This document shows positions 1 through 7,619 of a stretch of DNA of 47,740 bases, in pieces. Location of the stretch: NCBI GenBank assembly GCA_030645365.1, contig JAUSMB010000001.1:1-47740 (forward strand), given 5' to 3'. This DNA comes from Rugosibacter sp. (GTDB taxonomy: Bacteria; Pseudomonadota; Gammaproteobacteria; Burkholderiales; Rhodocyclaceae). Each line of letters starts with the position of its first letter. The first letter of the stretch is position 1. Below the pieces are notes generated by a model that did no database searches, was not told the DNA's origin, and saw only the letters and a list, made by a program, of their open reading frames with translations. Both the position numbers and the translations under genes were made by a program.

Positions 1-1466
1 CCAAACTGAGCTATCCAGGCACAGCCTTCCAACACCACATCCTCGTCTTCAACCGCCAAACCCAGCAAGGTCTTGAGCTCGCCCACGCGCAAGTCGGCCC
101 ATGCCGTGTCGGCATCCGCTGCCAATCCGATGAGCGTAGTAATCGGCAACTCTTCGGCCAGATCAAGTTGGGTAAAGGTATCGAGCAAGGTTTGGCATTC
201 ATCCTGCGTCAGATCAGGCAGACGCAGAATCGCCGGACGTACCAGATTACCCACCGTGTTGTTTTCCCATTGCAACTCTTCAATCGGATAAATCTCCGAC
301 ATGCCCGGCACAAACATGCGGCAAGCATAAACGCCAAGATGTGTGAAGTCGGCGACAAAGATGTCATGCCCGCTGGCATGAATCCGGTCCACCGACCACT
401 GATAATCTTCCGCCGTAGTACTGGAAAAATTCCAGTCGACGAATTCAAAATCAGGGGTGTCGCGCAGAAAATTCCAGCTCATCACGCCGCTGGAATCGAC
501 AAAATGGATTTCCAGATTTTGCGCATCCGCAATCTCATCCTGATCAAATCCGGGTGCAGGAAAATTACCCAGCGAATCCAGCGCACGGCCTTGCAAAAGC
601 TCGGTCAGTGCTCGTTCCAACGCCACCTCAAAGCGCGGATGCGCGCCAAAGCTGGCAAACACGCCCTGATCCTGCGGGTGCAGCAAGGTCACATTCATCA
701 CCGGATATTCGCCGCCAAGCGACGCGTCCTTGACCAGAATGCCAAAGCCCGCAGCACGCAAGCCGTGGATGCCTGCGGCAATGCGCGGGTAGCGATTGAT
801 CACCGCTTCTGGCACATCGGGCAGGCAAATGCCTTCACGGATAATGCGAAACTTGATATCGCGCTCAAAAATCTCTGACAATGCCTGCGTACGGGCTTCC
901 ATCAGCGTGTTGCCCGCCGACATGCCGTTGCTCACATACAGGTTGCCGATCAGATTGACGGGGTACAGCACCGTCTGACTATCGCGCAACCGTGTATAGG
1001 GAATCGTGCAAATGCCCCGATCTGCGTTGCCGGAATTAAGATCAATCAGTTGTTCGGCATGAACGGCCTTTTCCGGGTTGTAAAACGCCTGCAATTCGGG
1101 CGAGAGGATGCCTTTGGGCCAGGCTTTGCCCTTGACCGGAAACCATTGCTCATTCGGGTAATGCACAAAATTATCCTTGGCCACGGTGTCGCCAAGATAA
1201 AAGTGAGTCCAAAAATAATTGGTACTGAGGCGTTCAAAAAACTCGCCCAGAGCACTAGCGCGCGCCGCCAGCTCGGAACCCCCTTTGCCATTGCTGAACA
1301 GACGCGTGCAATCGCGGTCAGTGACATGCACCGACCAGATGTTTTCAATCTCGTTGAGCCACGAGCGCTCGATGACATGAAAACCTATCGTTTCGAGTTT
1401 GCCCAAAAGTGTGGAAATAGAGGATTCTAGCGAAGCATCCTTGCTGGGAATAAAGGTTTCAGTCAT
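1..1466 (-). CDS. ycaO: YcaO, ribosomal protein S12 methylthiotransferase accessory factor (3' end outside window)
   Basis: YcaO-superfamily ATP-dependent protein; the E. coli homologue assists RimO in beta-methylthiolation of ribosomal protein S12. Translating the minus strand from the ATG at 1466 gives MTETFIPSKDASLESSIST, almost the E. coli N-terminus, followed by conserved blocks such as NGKGGSELAARASALGEFFE, LIDLNSGNADRGIC, NLYVSNGMSAGNT and ASFGAHPRFEVALERALTEL. The glutamate-rich ATP/Mg-binding signatures of the YcaO fold are within these blocks. About 488 residues are present of a family length near 580, so the C-terminal repeat-like part lies beyond position 1. No azole-forming or thioamide peptide genes are adjacent, which favours the housekeeping role. 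No strong Shine-Dalgarno is visible. Confidence 0.95.
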   Translation of the reverse strand, partial: MTETFIPSKDASLESSISTLLGKLETIGFHVIERSWLNEIENIWSVHVTDRDCTRLFSNGKGGSELAARASALGEFFERLSTNYFWTHFYLGDTVAKDNFVHYPNEQWFPVKGKAWPKGILSPELQAFYNPEKAVHAEQLIDLNSGNADRGICTIPYTRLRDSQTVLYPVNLIGNLYVSNGMSAGNTLMEARTQALSEIFERDIKFRIIREGICLPDVPEAVINRYPRIAAGIHGLRAAGFGILVKDASLGGEYPVMNVTLLHPQDQGVFASFGAHPRFEVALERALTELLQGRALDSLGNFPAPGFDQDEIADAQNLEIHFVDSSGVMSWNFLRDTPDFEFVDWNFSSTTAEDYQWSVDRIHASGHDIFVADFTHLGVYACRMFVPGMSEIYPIEELQWENNTVGNLVRPAILRLPDLTQDECQTLLDTFTQLDLAEELPITTLIGLAADADTAWADLRVGELKTLLGLAVEDEDVVLEGCAWIAQF

Positions 1467-1547
1467 GCGTGGCGATCTTTCCGTGATTTTTCTGGTTTGA
1501 CCAGTTTAGTCGGATTGAACAAGCTTAGGCCGCGATGATCGCCGTGC

Positions 1548-1571
1548 GCCGTGTCATCAACGCCGACTTTT
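1548..1571 (+). repeat. Dispersed 24-bp repeat, copy 1 (intergenic)
   Basis: Matches the 24-bp consensus (GCC then GTATCACCAGCGCCGACTTT then T) at 21 of 24 positions. It lies between the ycaO start and the end of the CX6C-protein gene, just before a strong hairpin. Confidence 0.75.
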
Positions 1572-1588
1572 CACGAAATCATTCGAAT

Positions 1589-1629
1589 GCGGCCTGGGCA
1601 AGGAATAACCCCTGCCCAGGCCGCTTTTT
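1589..1629 (+). terminator. Strong 12-bp hairpin with T-tract on the plus strand
   Basis: GCGGCCTGGGCA (1589-1600) pairs perfectly with TGCCCAGGCCGC (1613-1624), followed by CTTTTTC-like T residues on the plus strand. Both flanking genes run on the minus strand. The T-tract is therefore on the antisense side, and on the coding strand the hairpin lacks a U-run. It may still end or stabilise the transcript of the CX6C-protein gene that finishes at 1649, or stop antisense transcription. Confidence 0.6.
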
Positions 1630-1648
1630 CTATTGGCACAGATGCAAA

Positions 1649-2146
1649 CTATTTTTTATCCGACGAAGTGCTATCAGGCTTAGCCATCGACTCATGTGAT
1701 TCCATGTGTTGCTCGTGGCGCTGCTCCATGCGCTCTTTCATCTTTTCCCGAAACTCGGCCTTTTTTGCTTCACAGGCTTTCGGGTCAGCCGCGCATTGCT
1801 TCTGCATTGCTTCGTGACGGGCCTTCATCTTTGCACACTGCTCGGGGTTCTCTGCGCACATCTGTTCACGCATTTTTTCCCGATGTTCCTGACGTATCTC
1901 TTTGCAGCGCGCAGGTTCTTTTTCGCAGGCGGCACGCACTTCCGCGTGTGCCTTTTTCATGCGTTCCTTTATCTCGGCGCATTTTTGCGGATCGGCATCA
2001 CAATGCTTTTTCATTTCTTCACGCATTTCGCATCGGTGCCGACCGGGGGTCTGAATAGCATCCGCAACATCTGCCGCATGCACAGGCGCCATCCCAAACG
2101 AACCAAGCGAAATAAAGACAGCAGCCATTAAGTAACGAATCTTCAT
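1649..2146 (-). CDS. Secreted charged helical protein with four CX6C motifs
   Basis: Unrecognised 165-residue protein. The start at 2146 is chosen because AAAGGAGATACAAATG gives an ideal ribosome-binding site. Residues 1-24 form a signal peptide ending in PVHA. The mature part is almost entirely Lys/Glu/Arg/Met-rich helix carrying four pairs of cysteines: C49/C56, C74/C81, C97/C104 and C118/C125. Each has the form C-x2-[DEN]-P-x2-C, recurring every 21-25 residues. C39 is unpaired and the C-terminus is His/Met-rich (EQRHEQHMESHESM). I infer an oxidised, periplasmic helical protein, perhaps metal-binding or stress-related in the manner of small Spy/CpxP-type proteins, but the LTxxQ motif of that family is absent. 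It is divergent from moaA. Confidence 0.8.
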   Translation of the reverse strand: MKIRYLMAAVFISLGSFGMAPVHAADVADAIQTPGRHRCEMREEMKKHCDADPQKCAEIKERMKKAHAEVRAACEKEPARCKEIRQEHREKMREQMCAENPEQCAKMKARHEAMQKQCAADPKACEAKKAEFREKMKERMEQRHEQHMESHESMAKPDSTSSDKK

Positions 2147-2341
2147 TTGTATCTCCTTTGATTTAAAAAACCCGGCAAACACCACGTCCGTCAGGCCATT
2201 GCAGACTGCGTACTATGCGCCCTATTTGTAAGCAAAAAAATCCGGCAACTGGCAAGAGTGTAAAGTTATGTTTCAAAGGTAGGAAAGAATCAACGGCGAG
2301 CCCTTGCCTCCAACTACCCGCCCGCTTATAGTTTGTGCCTT

Positions 2342-3490
2342 ATGAACGCTACCGACCGCATCATTCCTATCGCCGTTGCGCCCCAAGGTGACTTTCCAGA
2401 GACGGCTCTGCATTCTCTGCGATCAGATTCCAGGCTGCATGGCGTATCACCAGCGCCGACTTTTACGTCAGCTGACTTCGCCACGCAAGGCGAGCCATTG
2501 ATGGATACGCGCAAACGTCCCCTGCGTGACTTGCGTATCTCAGTAACCGACCGCTGCAATTTCCGCTGCGTGTATTGCATGCCGAAAACCGTTTTCGGAC
2601 GCGATTATCCCTTTTTATCGCGTAACGACTTGCTGTCGTTCGAAGAAATCGAGCGTATCGCGCGTGTCTTCGTGGCACACGGCGTGGAAAAAATCCGCCT
2701 CACCGGCGGCGAGCCGCTGTTGCGCCGAGGCATCGAAAAACTGATTGAACAGCTCGCCAAATTATCCGTGGAAATTACGCTGACCACCAACGGTGCGCTG
2801 CTGGCGAAAAAGGCGCAAACATTGAAAGATGCAGGGCTGCACCGCATCACCGTGAGCCTGGATGGGATGGATGATGCGATATTCAAACGCATGAATGATG
2901 TCGATTTTGCAGTGGAAGACGTACTGCATGGCATTGATGCCGCCGCCGTTGCCAGCCTGCCCATCAAGATCAATTGCGTCGTCAAGCGCGGCACAAATGA
3001 CAGCCAGATTCTTCCGCTGGCACGTCACTTCCGTCACAGCAATCATGTGTTGCGCTTCATTGAATACATGGATGTTGGCAATTCCAATGGCTGGCGCATG
3101 GATGAGGTGTTGCCATCCAGCGAGGTGATTGCGCTGATCCAGAACGAATTCCCACTCGCAGCGATTGACGCCAACTATTCAGGCGAAGTCGCTGCACGCT
3201 GGCGTTATCTTGATGGCGCGGGCGAAATCGGCGTCATCTCGTCAGTCACGCAGACATTTTGCAGCAGTTGCACACGTGCCCGGCTATCCACTGAAGGCAA
3301 GCTGTACACCTGCCTGTTTGCACAGCAGGGGCATGATCTGCGTAGCCTGCTGCGTAGCGAAAAAAGTGATGATGACTTATCCCGCAAAATTGCGGGGGTT
3401 TGGCACACACGTAGCGACAATTATTCTGAAATACGCACAGAAGAAACAGAAAAAATTTCAAAAATTGAAATGTCGTATATTGGTGGATGA
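2342..3490 (+). CDS. moaA: GTP 3',8-cyclase MoaA
   Basis: Radical SAM enzyme that converts GTP to 3',8-cyclo-7,8-dihydro-GTP, the first step of molybdopterin synthesis. The SAM cluster motif CNFRCVYC is followed by [11 protein letters not shown]. The second 4Fe-4S cluster is supplied by the C-terminal [18 protein letters not shown], and the protein ends in the functional Gly-Gly (SYIGG). The start is uncertain. ATG 2342 gives 382 residues with a leader ([10 protein letters not shown]) like those of other betaproteobacterial MoaA proteins, whereas ATG 2501 gives 329 residues, the E. coli length, with a purine-rich site (AAGGCGAG) upstream. A dispersed repeat lies between the two starts. Other moa/moe genes follow on the opposite strand. 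Confidence 0.95.
   Translation: MNATDRIIPIAVAPQGDFPETALHSLRSDSRLHGVSPAPTFTSADFATQGEPLMDTRKRPLRDLRISVTDRCNFRCVYCMPKTVFGRDYPFLSRNDLLSFEEIERIARVFVAHGVEKIRLTGGEPLLRRGIEKLIEQLAKLSVEITLTTNGALLAKKAQTLKDAGLHRITVSLDGMDDAIFKRMNDVDFAVEDVLHGIDAAAVASLPIKINCVVKRGTNDSQILPLARHFRHSNHVLRFIEYMDVGNSNGWRMDEVLPSSEVIALIQNEFPLAAIDANYSGEVAARWRYLDGAGEIGVISSVTQTFCSSCTRARLSTEGKLYTCLFAQQGHDLRSLLRSEKSDDDLSRKIAGVWHTRSDNYSEIRTEETEKISKIEMSYIGG
2441..2464 (+). repeat. Dispersed 24-bp repeat, copy 2 (in or before moaA 5' end)
   Basis: 23 of 24 positions match the consensus. If moaA starts at 2342 the repeat is translated as part of GVSPAPTF in the N-terminal leader. If it starts at 2501 the repeat is in the 5' untranslated region. 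Confidence 0.85.
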
Positions 3491-3556
3491 GCCGATTCCA
3501 ATTCTGAAATTTGATGGTGCTTGATAATTTTAATCAACTAAAAAAGGAGATTTTTC

Positions 3557-4564
3557 GTGCATAAACTTTCCCGGTTATTCACTGCCTTAATCGCTTCATC
3601 TGCGCTCTCAAGCGCTGCGCTGCTGCCGATGAGCCCTGCCCACGCCGCTGCGCCCATGGTGCAGGCACAAGTGCCAGGTTATTACCGTTTGATGGTTGGC
3701 TCAATTGAAGTCACTGCCTTGCTTGACGGCACCATACAACTGGATAAAGGCCTGTTGCAACATGCCGACGAAAAAACGCTTAACCGCGCGCTGGATCGCC
3801 TGTTTGTCGGCAATCCTAAAATGAATAACGCCGTGAATGCCTATCTCATCAATACGGGCAAGCACTTGGTGCTGGTTGATGCAGGCGCTGCGGGCTTATT
3901 TGGCCCCACACTGGGCAATCTGCTGCAGAACATGAAAGCGGCGGGTTATCAGCCTGAACAGGTTGATCGCATCATCATTACGCATTTACACGCGGATCAT
4001 GTAGCTGGTATCAATGATGCCCAAGGCAAGCCAGCGTTCCCGCAAGCGGATGTGTATGTGTCCAAAGCAGAAAATGACTTCTGGCTGTCAAAGGAAATTG
4101 CAGCCAGCGCACCCAAGGAAGCGCAGCCTTTTTTCAAAATGGCACAAGATAGCGCCGCCCCCTATCAGGCCAGTGGGCGCTGGAAAACGCTGGCTGGCGA
4201 TGGCACGGGTGAAGTCGTCCCCGGTATCCAGGCTGTCAATGCTTCTGGCCACACGCCAGGCCACAGGGTTTATGTCGTCGAATCTCAAGGACAGAAGCTT
4301 GTCATCACAGGCGACCTGTTCCACGCACACGCCATTCAGTTTTCGCATCCTGAGGTCGCCATTAAATTCGATATCGACCAGAAAAAAGCCATTGCCACAC
4401 GCCGTGAAGTCCTCAAGCGTGTAGCCAGCGAAAAGTCCTTCATGGCCGGCGCCCACTTGCCTTTCCCTGGCATTGGCCACGTCACCTCTGAAGGCAAAAG
4501 CAGTTATCGCTGGGTGCCTGTTGAGTTCACCCCATTGCCCTCAGCAACGCCCGCAGCTCACTGA
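3557..4564 (+). CDS. Secreted metallo-beta-lactamase-fold hydrolase
   Basis: 335-residue MBL-fold protein. The N-terminus has a signal peptide (hydrophobic stretch, then SPAHAAAP near residue 30), indicating export to the periplasm. The metal-binding motif THLHADH is near residues 141-147, with later ligands in ASGHTPGH, the aspartate of TGDLFHAH and a C-terminal HLPFPG histidine. This layout resembles the quorum-quenching lactonase/PNGM-like and methyl parathion hydrolase groups; the substrate cannot be told from sequence. AAAAAGGAGATTTTTC gives a good ribosome-binding site. The gene stands alone between moaA and a terminator hairpin. Confidence 0.9.
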   Translation: MHKLSRLFTALIASSALSSAALLPMSPAHAAAPMVQAQVPGYYRLMVGSIEVTALLDGTIQLDKGLLQHADEKTLNRALDRLFVGNPKMNNAVNAYLINTGKHLVLVDAGAAGLFGPTLGNLLQNMKAAGYQPEQVDRIIITHLHADHVAGINDAQGKPAFPQADVYVSKAENDFWLSKEIAASAPKEAQPFFKMAQDSAAPYQASGRWKTLAGDGTGEVVPGIQAVNASGHTPGHRVYVVESQGQKLVITGDLFHAHAIQFSHPEVAIKFDIDQKKAIATRREVLKRVASEKSFMAGAHLPFPGIGHVTSEGKSSYRWVPVEFTPLPSATPAAH

Positions 4565-4591
4565 TGGATTGATCAAAAATAACTGCCCATC

Positions 4592-4620
4592 AAAAGCCAG
4601 ACTGATCGTCTGGCTTTTTT
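4592..4620 (+). terminator. Rho-independent terminator of the secreted MBL-fold gene
   Basis: AAAAGCCAGAC and GTCTGGCTTTTTT form an 11-bp stem around a TGATC loop, ending in a T-run on the plus strand, 28 bases after the stop codon. The A/T symmetry would let it act for the minus-strand VOC gene as well. Confidence 0.9.
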
Positions 4621-4630
4621 ACATTAACAA

Positions 4631-5056
4631 TCAATCGTTCAGTTCGCCAATGGGAAAGTTAACTTCAATCTCGATGCCATCCGGATCCGTGATGAGCAGC
4701 TGAACTACCCCGTAATCTGCCAAGGTTCTTTGGACATAGTGCGCCTTGGCTGTTTTCACGCGTGCAATAAACTCCTTGAATCCTGTGGCATGGAACGCCA
4801 CGTGCTCCATATTGCCGGTGCCACGTTCAGTACCTTGTTCATAAGAGGGTGCATGGCGATCTAAAAACGCATCCAACTCGGCACCCGCGCCTAAAAGATG
4901 CACTACGGCCTGATCACCCAGGAACAAAAGGCGAAACGGGAAGGCAAAACTATCCAGCGTCTCGACACGAAACCCCATCACCTCCTGGTAAAAGCGAGCA
5001 GAAACTTCGATATCGCGGGCGCGTAGGGTGTAGTGGTCAAACTGGGTGATGGGCAT
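4631..5056 (-). CDS. VOC-family (glyoxalase/dioxygenase-like) protein
   Basis: 141-residue vicinal-oxygen-chelate protein with one beta-alpha-beta-beta-beta pair: N-terminal half ITQFDHYTLRARDIEVSARF and FYQEVMGFRVE, then the central HVAFHATGFKEF and C-terminal LLITDPDGIEIEV. The candidate metal ligands are the His in DHYTL, the His in MEHVAF and the Glu in IEIEV. Start 5056 is chosen for the GAGGAGAATGAAATG site; an upstream extension to 5110 lacks support. The family includes glyoxalase I, fosfomycin-resistance proteins and extradiol dioxygenases; the role here is unknown. Confidence 0.88.
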   Translation of the reverse strand: MPITQFDHYTLRARDIEVSARFYQEVMGFRVETLDSFAFPFRLLFLGDQAVVHLLGAGAELDAFLDRHAPSYEQGTERGTGNMEHVAFHATGFKEFIARVKTAKAHYVQRTLADYGVVQLLITDPDGIEIEVNFPIGELND

Positions 5057-5146
5057 TTCATTCTCCTCGTAGCATGATGAGTTCATTACGCCTTCAGGGT
5101 AAGCGGGCACCCGATCGATAGAGCGTTCAAGTGCTGAGATTGTTTT

Positions 5147-5608
5147 TCACTGCGCTTTTTTCCATCGATCCGCAGCGGAATCATCCGCATCACGCGCCTC
5201 TACCCATTGTCCATGATGAGCCGTTTCTTCCTTTTTCCAGAAGGGGGCACGCGTTTTCAAAAAATCCATAATAAATTCACAAGCAGAAAAAGCCGGCCCG
5301 CGATGCGATGCAGCAACTACCACCAGCACAATCTGCTCACCCGGCACCAGTCGTCCAATACGATGTATCACTCGAACAGCCTGCAACTCCCAACGTGATT
5401 TTGCCTGCATCACGATCTCGGCAAGCGCCTTTTCTGTCATGCCGGGATAATGTTCCAACTGCATCGCGTCGATCTTTTCCGCACTCAGCATGTCCGCCCG
5501 CACCAAGCCGATAAAGCTGACTAACGCGCCAATATCCTCGCGTCCGGTACAGATTGCGGCAACTTCCTGACCACAATCAAAATCAGCCTCCTGTATGATC
5601 ACCGACAT
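5147..5608 (-). CDS. moaE: Molybdopterin synthase catalytic subunit MoaE
   Basis: 153-residue large subunit of MPT synthase, which inserts two sulfurs from thiocarboxylated MoaD into precursor Z (cPMP). Family hallmarks are visible: GALVSFIGLVR, LEHYPGMTEKAL, RVIHRIGRLVPGEQIVLVVV, SHRGPAFSACEFIMDFLKTRAPFWKKE with the active-site lysines near the end. It lies 6 bases downstream of moaD and is the last gene of the minus-strand Moco operon. Confidence 0.96.
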   Translation of the reverse strand: MSVIIQEADFDCGQEVAAICTGREDIGALVSFIGLVRADMLSAEKIDAMQLEHYPGMTEKALAEIVMQAKSRWELQAVRVIHRIGRLVPGEQIVLVVVAASHRGPAFSACEFIMDFLKTRAPFWKKEETAHHGQWVEARDADDSAADRWKKAQ

Positions 5609-5614
5609 GGCCTG

Positions 5615-5869
5615 CTACCCTCCAGTGACTGGTGGGAAAAACGCGACTTCATCCCCGGCTTGAATGCGCGTGTCTTGCCCTGCCATTTGCTGATTCACAG
5701 CAGCGCGAAGGTTTTTTGTAGTGACCAGCGCAGTCCACGGCACACCACGCGCAGCCAGCAGTTCACGCAATGCAGCCACTGTCTGTATTCCAGCAGGCAA
5801 TTCAAGCGTTTCTGTCGTGACGCCTAGCGCCTCGCGCAGTCCGGCAAAATAAAGCAGATGGATGTGCAT
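5615..5869 (-). CDS. moaD: Molybdopterin synthase sulfur carrier subunit MoaD
   Basis: 84-residue ubiquitin-fold sulfur carrier. It ends in VTGG, the Gly-Gly that is adenylated and thiocarboxylated, and contains the family's AGDEVAFFPPVTGG ending. It sits 5 bases after moeA and 6 bases before moaE, so the three are very likely co-translated. Confidence 0.95.
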   Translation of the reverse strand: MHIHLLYFAGLREALGVTTETLELPAGIQTVAALRELLAARGVPWTALVTTKNLRAAVNQQMAGQDTRIQAGDEVAFFPPVTGG

Positions 5870-5874
5870 GGTGT

Positions 5875-7113
5875 TTATCCCAACGCGCTGAAATCGATAA
5901 AGCGCACGATATCCCCCGGCTGAATGACTTGTCCAGGCAGATTATCAATCAATCCATCAGCCCATGTGCAAGAGGTGAGCACCGCTGAACCTTGATGCGG
6001 ATATAAGCTGAGTCCGCCCTCCTCGTTGATACGCGCACGTAAAAATTCACGCCGTGCATCTCCCGCCCAAGAAAAATCGGCACGCAAATGCAGCACGCGA
6101 GGCGTCACACAGCTTGCACCCTGTATGGTCAAAATGAAGGGCCGCACCAGCATGAGAAAAGTCACAAAACTTGCGACCGGATTGCCGGGCAGCCCAATAA
6201 ACCGCGCAGCGGTGGTAGCAGAAGACGCCGTTGCCGTATCACCAGCGCCGACTTTTCGTATCGAACCAAAAGCAAATGGCTTGCCGGGCTTGATCGCGAT
6301 CTTCCATAAATCCAGCGCGCCTTCCGCACTCACTGCGGCTTTCACATGATCTTCTTCGCCGACCGAAACGCCACCGCTGGTCAAGATAAGATCATGCGCT
6401 TGCGCGGCCTCGCGCAATGCGGCCTGCGTTGCCTCACGCTGATCCGGCACGATGCCCCTATCGGTCACCAGGCAGCCCAGGCCTTCCAGCAGCGCATGCA
6501 GCATGGTGCGGTTCGAGTTGTAAATGCCACCTGGCTTGAGCGGCTCGCCAGGCATGGTGAGTTCATCACCCGTTGAAAACAAAGCCACACGCAACGGGCG
6601 AAAAACACACAATTCCGCTGCGCCTATGGATGCCGCCAAACCCAGATGCGCTGCGGTCAGCCGCGTGCCGGCAGCAATGACTTCTGCGCCTGCGGCAATA
6701 TCCTCTCCGCATCGCCGAATGGCTTGGCCTGGTCTCGGTACCGTATTCACGATCACGGTGTCACCCTTTTGTGTGCAGAGTTCCTGCATTACCACCGCAT
6801 CCGCCCCCATTGGGATAGGCGCGCCGGTAAAAATGCGTGCGGCCGTTTGCGATACCAACGCAGGACCCACATGGCCCGCTGCGATGCGCTGCGTTACCGG
6901 CAGGCACGTACCGACCTTATTGACATCGGCACACCGCAACGCATAACCATCCATCGCACTGTTATCCAACGGCGGCACATTGATCGACGATACGAGGCTT
7001 TTTGCCAATACACGCCCGCGTGCCATGTGAATGGGCACGAAGTCGGTGTCGGTCACTGCCTGTGCATGCGCCAGCAGGCGGGCTAATGCCTCATCAAAAC
7101 TCAAAATTGTCAT
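5875..7113 (-). CDS. moeA: Molybdopterin molybdotransferase MoeA
   Basis: 412-residue enzyme that inserts molybdate into adenylylated molybdopterin. Conserved motifs include PPLDNSAMDGYA (44-57), FTGAPIPMGADAVVMQE, the CEDI-like RRCGEDIAAG, TGDEL, IYNSN, TSGGVSVGEEDHV and GLPGNPVAS (307-315). Residues 284-303 form an extra-long loop before GLPGNP. This loop contains the translated dispersed repeat (KVGAGDTA, 287-294); E. coli MoeA has only a few residues between FAFG and the equivalent GLPGNP. Its ATG overlaps the mobB stop (ATGA). Confidence 0.97.
   Translation of the reverse strand: MTILSFDEALARLLAHAQAVTDTDFVPIHMARGRVLAKSLVSSINVPPLDNSAMDGYALRCADVNKVGTCLPVTQRIAAGHVGPALVSQTAARIFTGAPIPMGADAVVMQELCTQKGDTVIVNTVPRPGQAIRRCGEDIAAGAEVIAAGTRLTAAHLGLAASIGAAELCVFRPLRVALFSTGDELTMPGEPLKPGGIYNSNRTMLHALLEGLGCLVTDRGIVPDQREATQAALREAAQAHDLILTSGGVSVGEEDHVKAAVSAEGALDLWKIAIKPGKPFAFGSIRKVGAGDTATASSATTAARFIGLPGNPVASFVTFLMLVRPFILTIQGASCVTPRVLHLRADFSWAGDARREFLRARINEEGGLSLYPHQGSAVLTSCTWADGLIDNLPGQVIQPGDIVRFIDFSALG
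6233..6256 (+). repeat. Dispersed 24-bp repeat, copy 3 (inside moeA)
   Basis: Perfect match to the consensus over 24 positions. It is read on the minus strand as KVGAGDTA within the extended loop preceding the GLPGNP motif of MoeA. Confidence 0.9.
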
Positions 7114-7619
7114 ACGAATCCTTGATGCTGAAGAATGAATTCGGCAATCAATGCCGGGTTATTCAATGGCAACACCGGGCGTTGGGTTAACTTGACAACG
7201 ACCTCGGGTTCATCAGTAGCTATTGCCACAATATGTTCGTTTTCATCCGTGGCAATGAGTGGCTTGCCTACCGATGGTCGGTACACTTCGAGTTTGGCAA
7301 CCGGCATGTGCTTGAAGCCCTCAACCAACACCAGATCGCAATCTGAAAAACGGGCAATCTGTTCTTCAAAAGCGGGCTCCGGCGCGTCACGCAGTTCGTG
7401 CATCAGCGCCCAGCGCTGGCCGGAGACGAGTAATACCTCGCTGCATCCCGCCTCGCGCAAACGAAACGAATCCTTGCCGGGCCGATCAATATCAAAATGA
7501 TGATGCGCGTGCTTGAGCAGCGAGACGCGCAAACCTGCGGCGATAAAACGCGGGATCAGCGCTTCAAGCAAAGTCGTTTTTCCTGCCCCCGAATAACCGG
7601 CAAAACCAAAAATCTTCAT
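7110..7619 (-). CDS. mobB: Molybdopterin-guanine dinucleotide biosynthesis protein MobB
   Basis: 169-residue P-loop GTPase that supports guanylylation of the molybdenum cofactor. Walker A is GYSGAGKTT near residues 7-15; KHAHHHFDIDRPGKDSFRLREAG and LVLVEGFKH are the typical MobB blocks. The start at 7619 is preferred over 7637 because GGAGATCACGCATG supplies a ribosome-binding site and the protein then begins MKIFGFAGYS like other MobB proteins. It overlaps the upstream ATP-grasp-like gene and the downstream moeA by 4 bases each. Confidence 0.95.
   Translation of the reverse strand: MKIFGFAGYSGAGKTTLLEALIPRFIAAGLRVSLLKHAHHHFDIDRPGKDSFRLREAGCSEVLLVSGQRWALMHELRDAPEPAFEEQIARFSDCDLVLVEGFKHMPVAKLEVYRPSVGKPLIATDENEHIVAIATDEPEVVVKLTQRPVLPLNNPALIAEFILQHQGFV

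Noticed and set aside
168..878. Plus-strand open frame of 236 codons antisense to ycaO
   Set aside because: The minus frame is an unambiguous YcaO; the plus frame has no family features.
1706..2131. Plus-strand hydrophobic open frame antisense to the CX6C protein
   Set aside because: Its Phe/Leu/His richness is the mirror of Lys/Glu/Met codons on the coding strand; it has no start signal.
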